This document shows positions 51,019-63,854 of a stretch of 64,000 nucleotides of DNA, one piece after another (the first letter of the stretch is position 1; each line of letters opens with the position of its first letter). The position numbers and the translations under genes are program-made. The stretch spans positions 72,001 through 136,000 of the forward strand of contig CACJZK010000001.1 of the NCBI GenBank assembly GCA_902597875.1. The letters are read 5' to 3'. Under the pieces are notes generated by a model. That model did not search any database, had not been told where the DNA came from, and saw only the letters and a list, made by a program, of their open reading frames with translations. The stretch is from an uncultured Pelagibacteraceae bacterium. Its GTDB lineage: Bacteria > Pseudomonadota > Alphaproteobacteria > Pelagibacterales > Pelagibacteraceae.

Positions 51019-52086
51019 ATGAATAAATATTACACAAGAGCGTGTAATTTTTATTATGGGAAAAATGCTACCAAACTAATAAAAAAAAAACTTGCCTTGC
51101 CTCTTTGTGGTAATAAAAATATAGCATTCGATAAGATTGAAATTTTTAAAAGGAATAAACATAAGACTCTCTCAAAAATTATTAGTTTTAAAAAAATTAA
51201 ATCTTTAGGTCCTCTTTGTAAAAGTAAAGTAAAAAAAGATTTAAAAAAAATAACTTCAAAAAGAAAAAAATTTCTAAACAATATTGATTTTAACAAACCT
51301 ACAATAATGGGAATTTTAAATTTAACACCTGATAGTTTTTCTGATGGAGGAAAGTTTAATAATGAAAAAAAATCTTACCTACATATAAGCAATATGATTA
51401 AAGCGGGTGCAAATATTATTGACGTTGGCGGGGAGTCCACCAGACCGGGTTCGAAAACTGTCCCCGTGAAATCAGAATGGAAAAGAATAGAAAAAGTAAT
51501 AAAAAATTTTAAAAAAAAACATAAAAATATTTGTCTATCTTTAGATACAAGAAAATCAGAAATTATGCTTAAAGGAATTAAATCTGGAGTAAATTTAATA
51601 AATGATGTTTCTGGATTTAATTATGATGAAACTTCTTTAATTAAATTAAAAAAATTTAATATTGCTAAAGTAATACATCACATGCAAGGAACACCTAATA
51701 ATATGCAAAAAAATCCTAAATACAAAAATGTTTTGTTAGATATCTATGATTTTTTTGAAAAAGTAATAAAAAAAATTAATAACAGGAAGATAGTTTTAGA
51801 TCCTGGAATTGGTTTTGGTAAAGATCTGAAACATAATTTGACTTTAATTTCTAAGATATCTCTGTTTCATAGTCTAGGATTTCCAATATTAATAGGAACA
51901 TCTAGAAAAAGATTTATTGCTCAAATATCAGGAGAATACGATAGTGAGGAAAGAATTGGTGGTACCTTGGCGTCTGTACTTTTTTTATTGTCTCAAGGAG
52001 TACAAATTTTTAGGGTACACAATGTTAAAGAAGTCAATCAAGGGATATTAGTATTTAAAAAAATATTGGCAAATTTTAAAAATTAA
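51019..52086 (+). CDS. folP: Dihydropteroate synthase with N-terminal extension
   Basis: 355 residues. The DHPS barrel begins near residue 94: IMGILNLTPDSFSDGGKF, IDVGGESTRPGSK, LSLDTRKSEIM, LINDVSGFNYD, HHMQGTPNNMQ, VLDPGIGFGKD, ILIGTSRKRFI and GTLASVLFL. The first 90 residues are basic and unrecognised, and may be the extra N-terminal segment found in several alphaproteobacterial DHPS proteins. It makes dihydropteroate from pABA and the pterin pyrophosphate. It overlaps glmM by 1 base. Confidence 0.92.
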   Translation: MNKYYTRACNFYYGKNATKLIKKKLALPLCGNKNIAFDKIEIFKRNKHKTLSKIISFKKIKSLGPLCKSKVKKDLKKITSKRKKFLNNIDFNKPTIMGILNLTPDSFSDGGKFNNEKKSYLHISNMIKAGANIIDVGGESTRPGSKTVPVKSEWKRIEKVIKNFKKKHKNICLSLDTRKSEIMLKGIKSGVNLINDVSGFNYDETSLIKLKKFNIAKVIHHMQGTPNNMQKNPKYKNVLLDIYDFFEKVIKKINNRKIVLDPGIGFGKDLKHNLTLISKISLFHSLGFPILIGTSRKRFIAQISGEYDSEERIGGTLASVLFLLSQGVQIFRVHNVKEVNQGILVFKKILANFKN

Positions 52087-53417
52087 TGAAAAATAAATAC
52101 TTTGGAACTGATGGAATAAGAGGTACAGTTAACCAAGGAAATATTACTGGAGAAAAATTTTTTAAATTTGGTTTAGCTTCTGGAACCTATTTTAAAAATC
52201 AAAAAAAAACTAAACAAATTGCAATAATAGCAAAAGATACAAGACTTTCAGGTTACACTCTAGAACCAGCTTTAGTGTCTGGACTAGTGTCAGGCGGAAT
52301 GCACGTTTTTACCTTGGGTCCGTTACCCACCAACGGATTAGCTATGTTAACAAAATCTATGAGAGCAAATATGGGTATAATGATAACTGCGTCTCACAAT
52401 CCTTATTTTGACAATGGTTTAAAATTATTTGGACCAGACGGTATGAAATTATCCGATAAAATAGAAAAAAAAATTGAAAAATTAATTGACGCTAAAAACA
52501 CAAAACAACTCACAAACCCAAATTTACTAGGTAGAGTTAAACGTTTAGAAGATGGAAATGATAAGTACATTAAAATATTGAAGAATAATTTTCCAAATAA
52601 TTTTCACTTAAAAGGGACTAAAATAGTTTTAGACTGTGCAAATGGAGCTTGCTATAAAGCTGCCCCGAAATTATTAAAAGAACTTGGAGCTAAAGTAGTT
52701 TCAATAGGAGTAGAACCAGATGGTTTTAATATCAACGAAAAATGTGGATCAACTTATCCATCTAAAATTAGATCAGCTGTAAAGAAATATAGAGCTAACG
52801 TCGGTATTTCATTTGATGGAGATGCAGACAGAATAATCATGTGTGATGAAAAAGGTAAAATCATAGACGGTGACCAAATTATTGCCATGCTTGCCAGAAG
52901 ATGGAAATCAAAAAAAATATTAAAAGGAGGTGTCGTTGGAACTTTGATGTCGAATTATGGTTTGGAAAATTTTTTAAAAAATGAAAACATAAGATTTTCT
53001 AGATCAAAGGTAGGAGACAGATATGTAAAAGAAAAAATGAAAAAATTAAATTTTAATCTTGGTGGAGAACAATCAGGTCACATAATTTTAGGAAAATTTG
53101 CAACAACGGGAGATGGTTTGTTAGTAGCACTAGAAGTTTTGTTTTCTTTGAGAAAAGGAAAAAAAGCTAGCAAACTTTTAAATGTTTTTAAACCTTTACC
53201 TCAAATATTAGATAATGTTGATGTTAAAAACAAAAATATAATTAGTAAAAAAAAATGCAAAAATGCAATCAAAAAAGCCAATAAAATTATGGGCCAAAAA
53301 GGAAGAATCTTAGTCAGAAAATCTGGAACCGAACCAAAAATTAGGATCATGGCAGAGTCACATGATAAGAGATTAATTTTAAAATGTATAAAAATAATTA
53401 AAAGGTCAATAAAGTAA
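52086..53417 (+). CDS. glmM: Phosphoglucosamine mutase
   Basis: 443 residues. KYFGTDGIRGTVNQG opens the protein, ITASHNPYFDNGLKLFGPDG carries the phosphoserine Ser103, SFDGDADRIIM the Mg loop, GGEQSGHI the sugar loop, and RKSGTEPKIRIM the C-terminal phosphate-binding loop. It converts GlcN-6-P to GlcN-1-P for UDP-GlcNAc. That pool feeds peptidoglycan and also the nonulosonate operon at the left of the window. folP-glmM adjacency is common. Confidence 0.97.
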   Translation: MKNKYFGTDGIRGTVNQGNITGEKFFKFGLASGTYFKNQKKTKQIAIIAKDTRLSGYTLEPALVSGLVSGGMHVFTLGPLPTNGLAMLTKSMRANMGIMITASHNPYFDNGLKLFGPDGMKLSDKIEKKIEKLIDAKNTKQLTNPNLLGRVKRLEDGNDKYIKILKNNFPNNFHLKGTKIVLDCANGACYKAAPKLLKELGAKVVSIGVEPDGFNINEKCGSTYPSKIRSAVKKYRANVGISFDGDADRIIMCDEKGKIIDGDQIIAMLARRWKSKKILKGGVVGTLMSNYGLENFLKNENIRFSRSKVGDRYVKEKMKKLNFNLGGEQSGHIILGKFATTGDGLLVALEVLFSLRKGKKASKLLNVFKPLPQILDNVDVKNKNIISKKKCKNAIKKANKIMGQKGRILVRKSGTEPKIRIMAESHDKRLILKCIKIIKRSIK

Positions 53418-53418
53418 A

Positions 53419-56416
<2,998 letters not shown>

Positions 56417-56451
56417 TTCGGTTGTTTATATATAAATTAAATAATAAATTT

Positions 56452-57435
56452 TCAATTGCTTAGTTTATTCAATAAATCCAGCATTTTTTTGTAGTCATTG
56501 GGTAACGTGGAGTCAAAATGCATAAATTTATTATTTTTTGGATGAAAAAAACCTAAGCTTTTGGCATGAAGAGCTTGACCCATCAAATTTTCTAAATTAT
56601 TTAGAAAATTTTTATCGACCTTTTTAAATTTAATTTTTTTTTTCCCATACGATTTATCACCCAATAAAGGGTTTCCTTTAAATTTCATATGAACTCTTAT
56701 TTGGTGCGTTCTTCCTGTTTGGAGTTCACATTCTATTAAACTAATTTTTGGAACATCTTTAATGTCATAAACCTTTTGAGTCACATAATTTGTAATAGCT
56801 TTTTTTCCTCTGACTTCACTAACCATCATCAGTTGTCTATTTTTTTTGTTTCTTGTAATGAATGTTTCAATTTTTCCTTTTAATGGTCTAACAACACCCC
56901 AAACTAATGCTAAGTATTTTCTTTTAATGGTGTGTTCGTTAAATTGTTTAGCTAGATTGAAATGAGCCAAATTATTTTTTGCAACAACAAGTAATCCGCT
57001 AGTACCTTTATCAATTCTATGAACAATGCCTGGTCTAAAACTGCCATTGATGTCGGATAATTTTTTCTTATACTTATAAATTAATGCATTTACTAATGTG
57101 TTTGTATAGTTTCCTGCACCAGGATGAACAACCATACCGACAGGTTTGTTGATTACCAAAATATCCTTATCTTCAAAGACTATATCAATTTTAATTTTTG
57201 TTGGTTGAATTGTAGTATTTTCATCCTTTGTTATCTTCACAACAATTTTTTCATCTATTTTTACTTTTTTTGAGGGAGACGAAATAATCTTATTATTAAT
57301 TTTTACATTTTTTGACTCTATTATTTTTTTAAGTTTAGACCGTGTAAGATCTGCTATTCTCTCTGTTAATATTAAATCCAGTCTTTTGCCCACCTCTTCT
57401 GGTTTAATTGAGAATTTAATTGTGTTATTAATCAT
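56452..57435 (-). CDS. rluD: 23S rRNA pseudouridine synthase RluD-like
   Basis: 327 residues. An S4-like domain (GKRLDLILTERIADLTRSKLKKIIESKNVKIN-type sequence, about 16-50) precedes the RluA-family catalytic core, with FRPGIVHRIDKGTSGLLVVAKN carrying the catalytic Asp, ECELQTGRTHQIRVHM and LLGDKSYG. It isomerises uridines in helix 69 of 23S rRNA in the RluD group. It is divergent from tRNA-Arg, with a gap of about 23 bases. Confidence 0.92.
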   Translation of the reverse strand: MINNTIKFSIKPEEVGKRLDLILTERIADLTRSKLKKIIESKNVKINNKIISSPSKKVKIDEKIVVKITKDENTTIQPTKIKIDIVFEDKDILVINKPVGMVVHPGAGNYTNTLVNALIYKYKKKLSDINGSFRPGIVHRIDKGTSGLLVVAKNNLAHFNLAKQFNEHTIKRKYLALVWGVVRPLKGKIETFITRNKKNRQLMMVSEVRGKKAITNYVTQKVYDIKDVPKISLIECELQTGRTHQIRVHMKFKGNPLLGDKSYGKKKIKFKKVDKNFLNNLENLMGQALHAKSLGFFHPKNNKFMHFDSTLPNDYKKMLDLLNKLSN

Positions 57436-57458
57436 TTAAATTTAAGTTATCATTTTTT

Positions 57459-57535
57459 GCGTTCGTAGCTCAACTGGATAGAGCGTCTGACTTCGGATCA
57501 GAAGGTTGAGGGTTCAAATCCTTCCGGACGCACCA
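57459..57535 (+). tRNA. tRNA-Arg, anticodon TCG
   Basis: Acceptor stem GCGTTCG/CGGACGC (one G-U pair), D-arm GCTCAACTGGATAGAGC, anticodon stem TCTGA/TCAGA with loop CTTCGGA (anticodon TCG), T-loop GTTCAAATC, and encoded CCA at 57533-57535. It reads CGA-type arginine codons. The GT17 gene ends 1 base downstream on the opposite strand. Confidence 0.94.
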
Positions 57536-57536
57536 T

Positions 57537-58352
57537 TTAGACTATCCAATCTCTAAATTTTGATTTATTTTCCAAAATGTATTCTGGAAAATCATCATTA
57601 AGATCAATTTTTTTATATTTGTAATCCCTTCCAAATATATCTTGATAATTTTTAATTCTTTTTTCAATATTTTTTATATTGGTAAATTTTTCTTGATTAA
57701 ATTCTTGGTGTGCAAAAGACTTAATTTTTTTTGATATACTTTCAGGACTTTTTAAGTAACTGAAATGCCAGCCTCCATCAAGAATTAACTGAGGTTCCTT
57801 GGGTTTATAAAACTTCCAAATAGATCTTTTTTTAGTTTTAATATCTCTAAGCCACTGAGGAGATTTTAAAAATTTTTTTTGACAAATTTTTGTACCGCTC
57901 CAATTTTTTTCAGTAGTATTTAAGATATTTATTTTTGATTGAAAATTTTTTTGAACAAAACAACCATAACGATTTTTTTTATCGAATTCAGTAATTTTTT
58001 TTGGGTTAGGTATTTCATCAATATCTGAAATCATTATCAAATCTTCCTCTGTTGAGTTTCGATAACCTTTTTCTAAAGAATTTCTCTGAAATTGATCTCT
58101 CAAATGAGATTCTTGCCAATCCTTTTTAAAACTTCCTACCTCTTCAGGTAAATTATCTATTATTAAATATTGAATTTTATCTTTAAATTTTGAAAAATTT
58201 TTGATATCAAAATTTAACTTTTTTTCTTTGCCTGCATGATCCCTAGTAGCCTCTGCAATGACAAATTTATTTACTGAGCCACTTAGTGTATTTAACCTGA
58301 TATCTAGAACAAGATCTTCATCAAAATACATAAAACAATCTATTAATTGCAT
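57537..58352 (-). CDS. Family 17 glycosyltransferase (GT17-like)
   Basis: 271 residues. QLIDCFMYFDEDLVLDIRLNTL, KFVIAEATRDHAGKEKKLNF, the DxD-type MISDIDEIPNPK and LDGGWHFSYLKSPESISKKIKSFAHQEFN match family 17, named after animal beta-1,4-GlcNAc-transferase III but found in many marine bacteria. It likely adds a sugar to a surface glycan. It shares an operon with an ABC-2 exporter (3-base gap), so the product may be exported by that pair. It sits at the 3' end of tRNA-Arg. Confidence 0.82.
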   Translation of the reverse strand: MQLIDCFMYFDEDLVLDIRLNTLSGSVNKFVIAEATRDHAGKEKKLNFDIKNFSKFKDKIQYLIIDNLPEEVGSFKKDWQESHLRDQFQRNSLEKGYRNSTEEDLIMISDIDEIPNPKKITEFDKKNRYGCFVQKNFQSKINILNTTEKNWSGTKICQKKFLKSPQWLRDIKTKKRSIWKFYKPKEPQLILDGGWHFSYLKSPESISKKIKSFAHQEFNQEKFTNIKNIEKRIKNYQDIFGRDYKYKKIDLNDDFPEYILENKSKFRDWIV

Positions 58353-58355
58353 GTT

Positions 58356-59147
58356 CTATTCACCTATATTAATTAATGTTCCTCTTTCCCTAGCCCCTGA
58401 GTGAGAGAGGTAAAAAATAATTATACCCATTATGAAATATAAAAATGAAATCATGGCACTTTTAAGTATTGAATAATAATTTATAACGTCATTAATAAGA
58501 ATATTTCTCATTTCTTCAAATATATGCACTAAAGGCAAAACTTTAGAAATTATTTGAAGCCATTCAGGTAATATTTCTATTGGGTAATAAATACATCCTA
58601 GTGGTGCTAAAAAAAAGAGACTAGCCCAAGCAATATTCTCAAAAGAGGGACCAAATCTTAGAAGCCCGGAAGTAACAAGAAGTCCTAAAGTTACTCCAAA
58701 AATATAAAGACTTATTAGTAAAAAAAGTAAAGGCAAACCAAGTTCAAATATTGAAACTCCAAATAAAGGTATTGCTAATATAGCGGCAGGAACCAAACCT
58801 ATCAAAGTTCTAAATATTGCTGTGATAGTAAGAGCAGTAATAATTTCACTTAATTTTATTGGTGCAATGAAAAGATTGGTAAAATTTCTACTCCAAATCT
58901 CCTCAAGAAACATCATGTTATAACTTATACTTGATCTAAATAAAAAATCGTAAAGTATAGCTGCGGACAAAATAATACCTACTGTATTATTATAGTAGTC
59001 CGAGCTTAAGGTAAAAAATTTAGAAATAAAGCCCCACAAGAAAATTTGAATTGAGGGCCAATAGATTAAGTCAAGTATTCTTGGTAAAGAGCTTCTTATT
59101 AAGTAAAAATGTCTTAGACTTAGTCCATAAATTTTATGCCACCTCAT
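58356..59147 (-). CDS. ABC-2 type transporter permease
   Basis: 263 residues from ATG 59147, chosen because AAGGAG lies 7 bases upstream; a TTG at 59162 is less likely. Six hydrophobic helices are visible (near 25-50, 60-80, 105-135, 140-165, 170-190, 230-250). The amphipathic start RWHKIYGLSLRHFYLIRSS and the PLGCIYYPIEILPEWLQ loop are typical of ABC-2 exporters of polysaccharide or drugs. It pairs with the ATPase that overlaps it by 14 bases. Substrate may be a glycan or lipid, inferred from the GT17 neighbour. Confidence 0.88.
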   Translation of the reverse strand: MRWHKIYGLSLRHFYLIRSSLPRILDLIYWPSIQIFLWGFISKFFTLSSDYYNNTVGIILSAAILYDFLFRSSISYNMMFLEEIWSRNFTNLFIAPIKLSEIITALTITAIFRTLIGLVPAAILAIPLFGVSIFELGLPLLFLLISLYIFGVTLGLLVTSGLLRFGPSFENIAWASLFFLAPLGCIYYPIEILPEWLQIISKVLPLVHIFEEMRNILINDVINYYSILKSAMISFLYFIMGIIIFYLSHSGARERGTLINIGE

Positions 59148-59868
59148 TATTACTCCTTGCAATTTTTAAGAAGGTATCTTCCAGATTTTTTCTTCCATGT
59201 TTTTCTATAAGTTCTTTACATGTTCCTTTATCCACTATCTTACCTTCTTTCATCATAATCACATTATCACAAAGTCTATCTACCTCTGACATGTTGTGAG
59301 AAGCCAATAAAATTGTTAATTCATTTTTTTTCTTATATTGCTCAATATAATTTCTAACAAAATCTCCAACGTCTGGATCCAAACTTGCCGTAGGCTCATC
59401 TAAAAATAATAATTTTGGTTTATTAATTAAGGATTTAGCCAAGGAAACTCTATTTTTTTGTCCAGAAGATAATTCTCCAGTCTTTTTATTTAAATAATTG
59501 GTTAAATTTAAATCATTTGAAATTTCATCTATTCTTAATTTGAGATTTTTAACTCCATACAATCGTCCATAAACTTCTAAATTCTGCTTAACTGTTAATT
59601 TTTTGGGTAATTCGACATAAGGTGATGAAAAGTTAATTAAACTTAAAAGTAAATTTTTTTCAGACTTATTGATATCTTTTCCATCAATTAATATATTTCC
59701 ACTTGAAGGCTTTATAAGACCAAGCATCATACCAATTGAAGTAGTTTTTCCACACCCATTTGGGCCAAGCAAACCTAGTGTTTTATTTTTTTCGATCGAT
59801 AAATTAATATCATCGACTGCTACTATTGAATTAAATTTTTTTGTTAGATTTTTTACTTCTAATTTCAT
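59134..59868 (-). CDS. ABC transporter ATP-binding protein (ABC-2 exporter)
   Basis: 244 residues. Walker A is GPNGCGKTTS (about 34-43), the Q-loop region INFSSPYVELP, signature LSSGQKNRVSLAKSL (LSGGQ changed to LSSGQ), Walker B LLFLDEPTASLD and H-loop LLASHNMSEVDRL. It forms an exporter with the following permease. It starts 2 bases after the Sua5-like gene and is probably cotranscribed with it. Confidence 0.93.
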   Translation of the reverse strand: MKLEVKNLTKKFNSIVAVDDINLSIEKNKTLGLLGPNGCGKTTSIGMMLGLIKPSSGNILIDGKDINKSEKNLLLSLINFSSPYVELPKKLTVKQNLEVYGRLYGVKNLKLRIDEISNDLNLTNYLNKKTGELSSGQKNRVSLAKSLINKPKLLFLDEPTASLDPDVGDFVRNYIEQYKKKNELTILLASHNMSEVDRLCDNVIMMKEGKIVDKGTCKELIEKHGRKNLEDTFLKIARSNNEVA

Positions 59869-59870
59869 TT

Positions 59871-60824
59871 TTAGCTAGCTGCATGTTTTAGTCTATCATT
59901 AATTGCTATTCCTACTCCTTTATAAGGAATCTTAACAACAGAAATTTTTTTATAATTAAGTTTTTTTATTTTTCTAAAAATTCTATACAAATTTTTTGCT
60001 GCCTCATTTAAATTTGATTTTTTACTTAAATTAAAAGTATTTTTCCTGTTTTTATATTTTTTACCAAAAACGATAAATGCGTCATTTTTTTTTGCTTTGA
60101 TTTGATTAAGTTTCATTGGAATGTTTGGTGAATAATGCTTTTTTAGAGATCCAGGGGATCTTATTATTTTTTGAGATTTTGCAAGAGAAATTTTTTTCTT
60201 TAAAATTTTGCTTATTTTTATATTCCCAATAACCCCTGGTCTAAGTATCCTAGCTTTATTGGTTAAGTCTATAACTGTAGACTCCAAACCAAATTTAGCA
60301 TCTCCGCCATCAATTATGATTTTTAGTTTATTTCTAAATTCCTCTGCAACATCTTTTGCATTAACCGGACTAACACCAGAAGATTTGTTTGCGCTCGGAA
60401 TAGCTAATGGAAAATTTAACTTTTTTAATATAATCCTTGTTTTTTTATTGCTAGGAAATCTTACTGCAACTGTATTTAATTTTGCTGTAGATAAATTAGA
60501 AATTTTTGATGATTTCTTTTTTTTAACAACAAATGTTATCGGACCAGGACATAATTTTTTATACAATTTTACAAGATCATTATCAATTTTGATATCTTTC
60601 GATGTTCTGCTCAAATCATAATAATGAATTATTAGTGGATTTTTTTTAGGTCTTTTTTTAATAGAGTATATCTTTTTAATAGATTCATTCGAGTAAGCAT
60701 TACCAGCTAAGCCATAAACAGTTTCAGTAGGCAAACCTACAATCTTATTTTTTTTTAAATATCTTAATGTTTTAAAAAGGGTATTTTTATTAAATTTTAA
60801 TATATTTGAATAGATATTTTTCAT
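59871..60824 (-). CDS. tsaC: L-threonylcarbamoyladenylate synthase (Sua5/YrdC family)
   Basis: 317 residues: an N-terminal YrdC domain (GLPTETVYGLAGNA, KKRPKKNPLIIHY, CPGPITFVVKK, VAVRFPSN, PSANKSSGVSPV, STVIDLT, ILRPGVI) plus a C-terminal Sua5 domain (SPGSLKKHYSPNIPM, the conserved G-x-x-x-x-HYxP linker). It makes threonylcarbamoyl-AMP for the t6A37 modification of ANN-reading tRNAs. It is divergent from xseB across a 23-base gap. Confidence 0.94.
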   Translation of the reverse strand: MKNIYSNILKFNKNTLFKTLRYLKKNKIVGLPTETVYGLAGNAYSNESIKKIYSIKKRPKKNPLIIHYYDLSRTSKDIKIDNDLVKLYKKLCPGPITFVVKKKKSSKISNLSTAKLNTVAVRFPSNKKTRIILKKLNFPLAIPSANKSSGVSPVNAKDVAEEFRNKLKIIIDGGDAKFGLESTVIDLTNKARILRPGVIGNIKISKILKKKISLAKSQKIIRSPGSLKKHYSPNIPMKLNQIKAKKNDAFIVFGKKYKNRKNTFNLSKKSNLNEAAKNLYRIFRKIKKLNYKKISVVKIPYKGVGIAINDRLKHAAS

Positions 60825-60847
60825 AATGTTATTATTATATGTATTAA

Positions 60848-61072
60848 ATGAAAAGCAAAAATATTCTAGCTGACATTAAAAGTAAATCTTTAAAAGAAAC
60901 AAAAGAAGAAATTAACAAAATTTTAAAGAAATTGGAAAAAAATGAGGCAAATCTAGATAACTCAAAAGATGATTATTTAAGGCTTGTCCGCCTGAATAGT
61001 CATATGGATGTTTTATTCAAAAAAAAATTCAAAGAGATATCAGCATCATTAAAAAAAATTAAAAAAAAATGA
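60848..61072 (+). CDS. xseB: Exodeoxyribonuclease VII small subunit
   Basis: 74 residues. KSLKETKEEINKILKKLEKNEANLDNSKDDY is the XseB helix pair (consensus F-E-x-A-L-x-E-L-E-x-I-V-x-x-L-E), here diverged and lysine-rich. The order xseB-ispA-dxs is the classical bacterial arrangement and supports the call. It overlaps ispA by 4 bases. Confidence 0.88.
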   Translation: MKSKNILADIKSKSLKETKEEINKILKKLEKNEANLDNSKDDYLRLVRLNSHMDVLFKKKFKEISASLKKIKKK

Positions 61073-61944
61073 CAAGAAAAAAGCTTATATTTAATGCAAG
61101 AAAAACTGACGGATTTTTAAAAAGTTATTTAAATAAACAAAAACAAACTAATTTGCTTAAAGCTATGAGGTATGGAACTCTATCAGGAGGAAAGAAAATA
61201 AGATCTTCAATAATTATAAATACAGGTAAGATTTTTAATTTAAATCTGAATAAACTTTTAAATGTATGTGGAGCTGTTGAATGTATACATTCATATTCTT
61301 TAATCCATGATGATTTACCTTGTATGGATAATGATAAAATTAGGAGAGGGAAGCTAGCCACCCATGTCAAATATGGAGAGTCTACGGCGGTGTTAGCAGG
61401 CAATTCTTTATTAACTCTAGCATTTGAAATGATAGCAGACAAAAAATATAACATAAGTAAAAATTCAAAAGTTGAACTAATTAAAGAATTAGCGCTTTGC
61501 TCTGGTCATACTGGAATAGCCGGAGGACAACAACTTGATTTAAGTTTTGAGAAGAAAAAAAAAAGTTTTAAACAAATAATAGATATGCAGAAGAAAAAAA
61601 CTGGGAAATTATTTAATTTTTGCTGTTTTGCTGCTGGCAGTATAGCTAATAAAAGCAATAAACAGAAAAAGTTATTGAGTAATTTAGGTGAAGATATCGG
61701 TTTATTATTTCAATTGGCGGATGATTTTATAGACGTTAGAGGATCAAAAAAATTAGCGGGCAAACCTATTAAGAAAGACAAAAAAAAAGGCAAATCAACT
61801 CTAATTAATCTTTTAGGCTATAAAAGAGCATATAACTATGCAAATAAATTAAAAAACAGTATATTAAAAAACTTAAAAAAATATGGAAACCGAGCTAAAG
61901 ACCTGAATGATACAGTTGAATTTATATTACGGAGAGAATTTTAA
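61069..61944 (+). CDS. ispA: Geranyltranstransferase / farnesyl diphosphate synthase
   Basis: 291 residues. The first aspartate-rich motif is [15 protein letters not shown], the second [25 protein letters not shown] and [13 protein letters not shown] are also conserved. It elongates IPP and DMAPP to FPP for quinones and undecaprenyl carriers, the latter likely used for glycan assembly. It overlaps xseB by 4 bases and dxs by 1 base. Confidence 0.94.
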   Translation: MTRKKLIFNARKTDGFLKSYLNKQKQTNLLKAMRYGTLSGGKKIRSSIIINTGKIFNLNLNKLLNVCGAVECIHSYSLIHDDLPCMDNDKIRRGKLATHVKYGESTAVLAGNSLLTLAFEMIADKKYNISKNSKVELIKELALCSGHTGIAGGQQLDLSFEKKKKSFKQIIDMQKKKTGKLFNFCCFAAGSIANKSNKQKKLLSNLGEDIGLLFQLADDFIDVRGSKKLAGKPIKKDKKKGKSTLINLLGYKRAYNYANKLKNSILKNLKKYGNRAKDLNDTVEFILRREF

Positions 61945-63854
61945 TGTCTAAATTATTGGAAAAAATAAATTTCCCTGCAGATCTTAGAAAGTTTAAAAAA
62001 GACCAGCTAAAACAGATCTCAGATGAATTAAGAAATGAACTAATAGATGTTGTGTCAGAAACAGGTGGCCATCTAGGAGCTGGCTTAGGAGTAGTAGAAC
62101 TTACGGTAGCTTTACATTATGTGTTTAATACTCCCAAAGATAAATTGGTTTGGGATGTCGGACATCAATGTTACCCACATAAAATAATTACTGGAAGAAA
62201 AAATAAAATTAGAACATTAAGACAAGGAAGGGGTCTATCTGGATTTACCAAAAGATTAGAGAGTGAATATGATCCATTTGGAGCCGCACATAGCTCAACT
62301 TCAATTTCGTCTACATTAGGTATGGCTGTCGCAAAAAAATTATCTAACGATAGTAATAATGTAATTGCAGTAATAGGAGATGGGGCAATGAGTGCTGGGA
62401 TGGCGTATGAAGCCATGAACAACGCTGGAGCTTTAAAATCTAAATTGATTGTAGTTTTAAATGATAATGACATGTCAATAGCTAGACCAGTTGGAGCTAT
62501 GAGCAAATATTTACCAAAATTACTTTCAGGAAAGATTTATTTCAGCTTAAGAGAAACCATAAAATTAATAATTTCTGCCTTTTCGAAAAGATTCAGTCAG
62601 AAGGCAGGTAAAGCTGAAGATATTTTGAGAGGTATAGTAACTGGGGGAACTTTATTTAGCGAACTTGGATTTTATTATATAGGCCCAGTTGACGGACATG
62701 ACGTTAATAATTTGGTCACAATTTTTGAAAATGTTAAGAACTCAAATCATGAAGGACCTATCCTTATACACACTGTAACAAAAAAAGGAAAAGGATATAA
62801 ACCAGCTGAAGAATCAGGTGACAAATATCATGGAGTTACTAAATTTAATGTTGTCACCGGAGAGCAAAGCAAAAAAAAAACCAATAAACCTGCGTATACA
62901 AAAGTATTTGCGGAAACTTTAATAAAACATGCTGAAAATGACACAAAAATAGTAGGAATAACAGGCGCTATGCCTTCAGGAACAGGATTAAATCTATTTG
63001 AAAAAAAATTTCCAGAAAGAATGTTTGATGTAGGTATTGCTGAACAACATGCTGTCACTTTTGCAGCTGGATTGGCAACAGAGGGATACAAACCTTTTGC
63101 AGCAATTTATTCCACTTTCCTTCAGAGGGCATACGATCAAGTTGTTCATGATGTTGCTATTCAATCACTTCCAGTAAGATTTGCAATAGACCGAGCAGGA
63201 TTAGTAGGAGCAGACGGACCAACTCATGCAGGATCTTTTGATATAACCTATCTTTCAACTTTACCTAATTTTGTAGTTATGGCCGCAAGTGATGAGGCGG
63301 AGTTAGTAAAAATGGTAAATACTTCTGTTAAAATAAACGATAGACCTTCAGCTTTTAGATATCCACGAGGAAATGGTATAGGGATTGAAATTCCTGGTAT
63401 AAACGAAATTTTAGAGATTGGTAAAGGAAGAATAATTAAAACAGGAAAAAAAGTAGCAATATTAAATTTTGGAGCAAGATTAGAAGAATGTAAAAAAGCG
63501 TCTGAAATTTTAAACAAAAAAGGGATCGACATTACAATTGTAGATGCTCGTTTTGCAAAACCGCTAGATGAAAAATTAATTATGGAAATGGCTTCAAATC
63601 ATGAAGTAGTTATAACAATAGAAGAGGGTGCAATTGGTGGATTTGGATCTCACGTAATGCAATTATTATCTGACAGAGGAGTTTTTGATAAAGGATTAAA
63701 GTTTAGATCAATGTTTTTACCTGATATTTTTCTAGATCAAGACAGTCCAGATAAAATGTACGAAACTGCTGGATTAAATGCAAAGTCGATTGCTGAAAAA
63801 ATCGAGGATACTCTTAAATCAAATATAGTATTGGCAAAAAATAAAAGTTTATAA
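61944..63854 (+). CDS. dxs: 1-deoxy-D-xylulose-5-phosphate synthase
   Basis: 636 residues. [44 protein letters not shown] (thiamine-diphosphate loop), [26 protein letters not shown] (catalytic Glu), [14 protein letters not shown] and [10 protein letters not shown] cover the complete family pattern. It condenses pyruvate and glyceraldehyde-3-P in the first step of the MEP pathway. Its stop codon is immediately followed by the convergent aroC stop. Confidence 0.97.
   Translation: MSKLLEKINFPADLRKFKKDQLKQISDELRNELIDVVSETGGHLGAGLGVVELTVALHYVFNTPKDKLVWDVGHQCYPHKIITGRKNKIRTLRQGRGLSGFTKRLESEYDPFGAAHSSTSISSTLGMAVAKKLSNDSNNVIAVIGDGAMSAGMAYEAMNNAGALKSKLIVVLNDNDMSIARPVGAMSKYLPKLLSGKIYFSLRETIKLIISAFSKRFSQKAGKAEDILRGIVTGGTLFSELGFYYIGPVDGHDVNNLVTIFENVKNSNHEGPILIHTVTKKGKGYKPAEESGDKYHGVTKFNVVTGEQSKKKTNKPAYTKVFAETLIKHAENDTKIVGITGAMPSGTGLNLFEKKFPERMFDVGIAEQHAVTFAAGLATEGYKPFAAIYSTFLQRAYDQVVHDVAIQSLPVRFAIDRAGLVGADGPTHAGSFDITYLSTLPNFVVMAASDEAELVKMVNTSVKINDRPSAFRYPRGNGIGIEIPGINEILEIGKGRIIKTGKKVAILNFGARLEECKKASEILNKKGIDITIVDARFAKPLDEKLIMEMASNHEVVITIEEGAIGGFGSHVMQLLSDRGVFDKGLKFRSMFLPDIFLDQDSPDKMYETAGLNAKSIAEKIEDTLKSNIVLAKNKSL

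Noticed and set aside
60208-60621. Antisense open frame in the Sua5-like gene
   Set aside because: It is a hydrophobic shadow of a conserved gene with no start signals.
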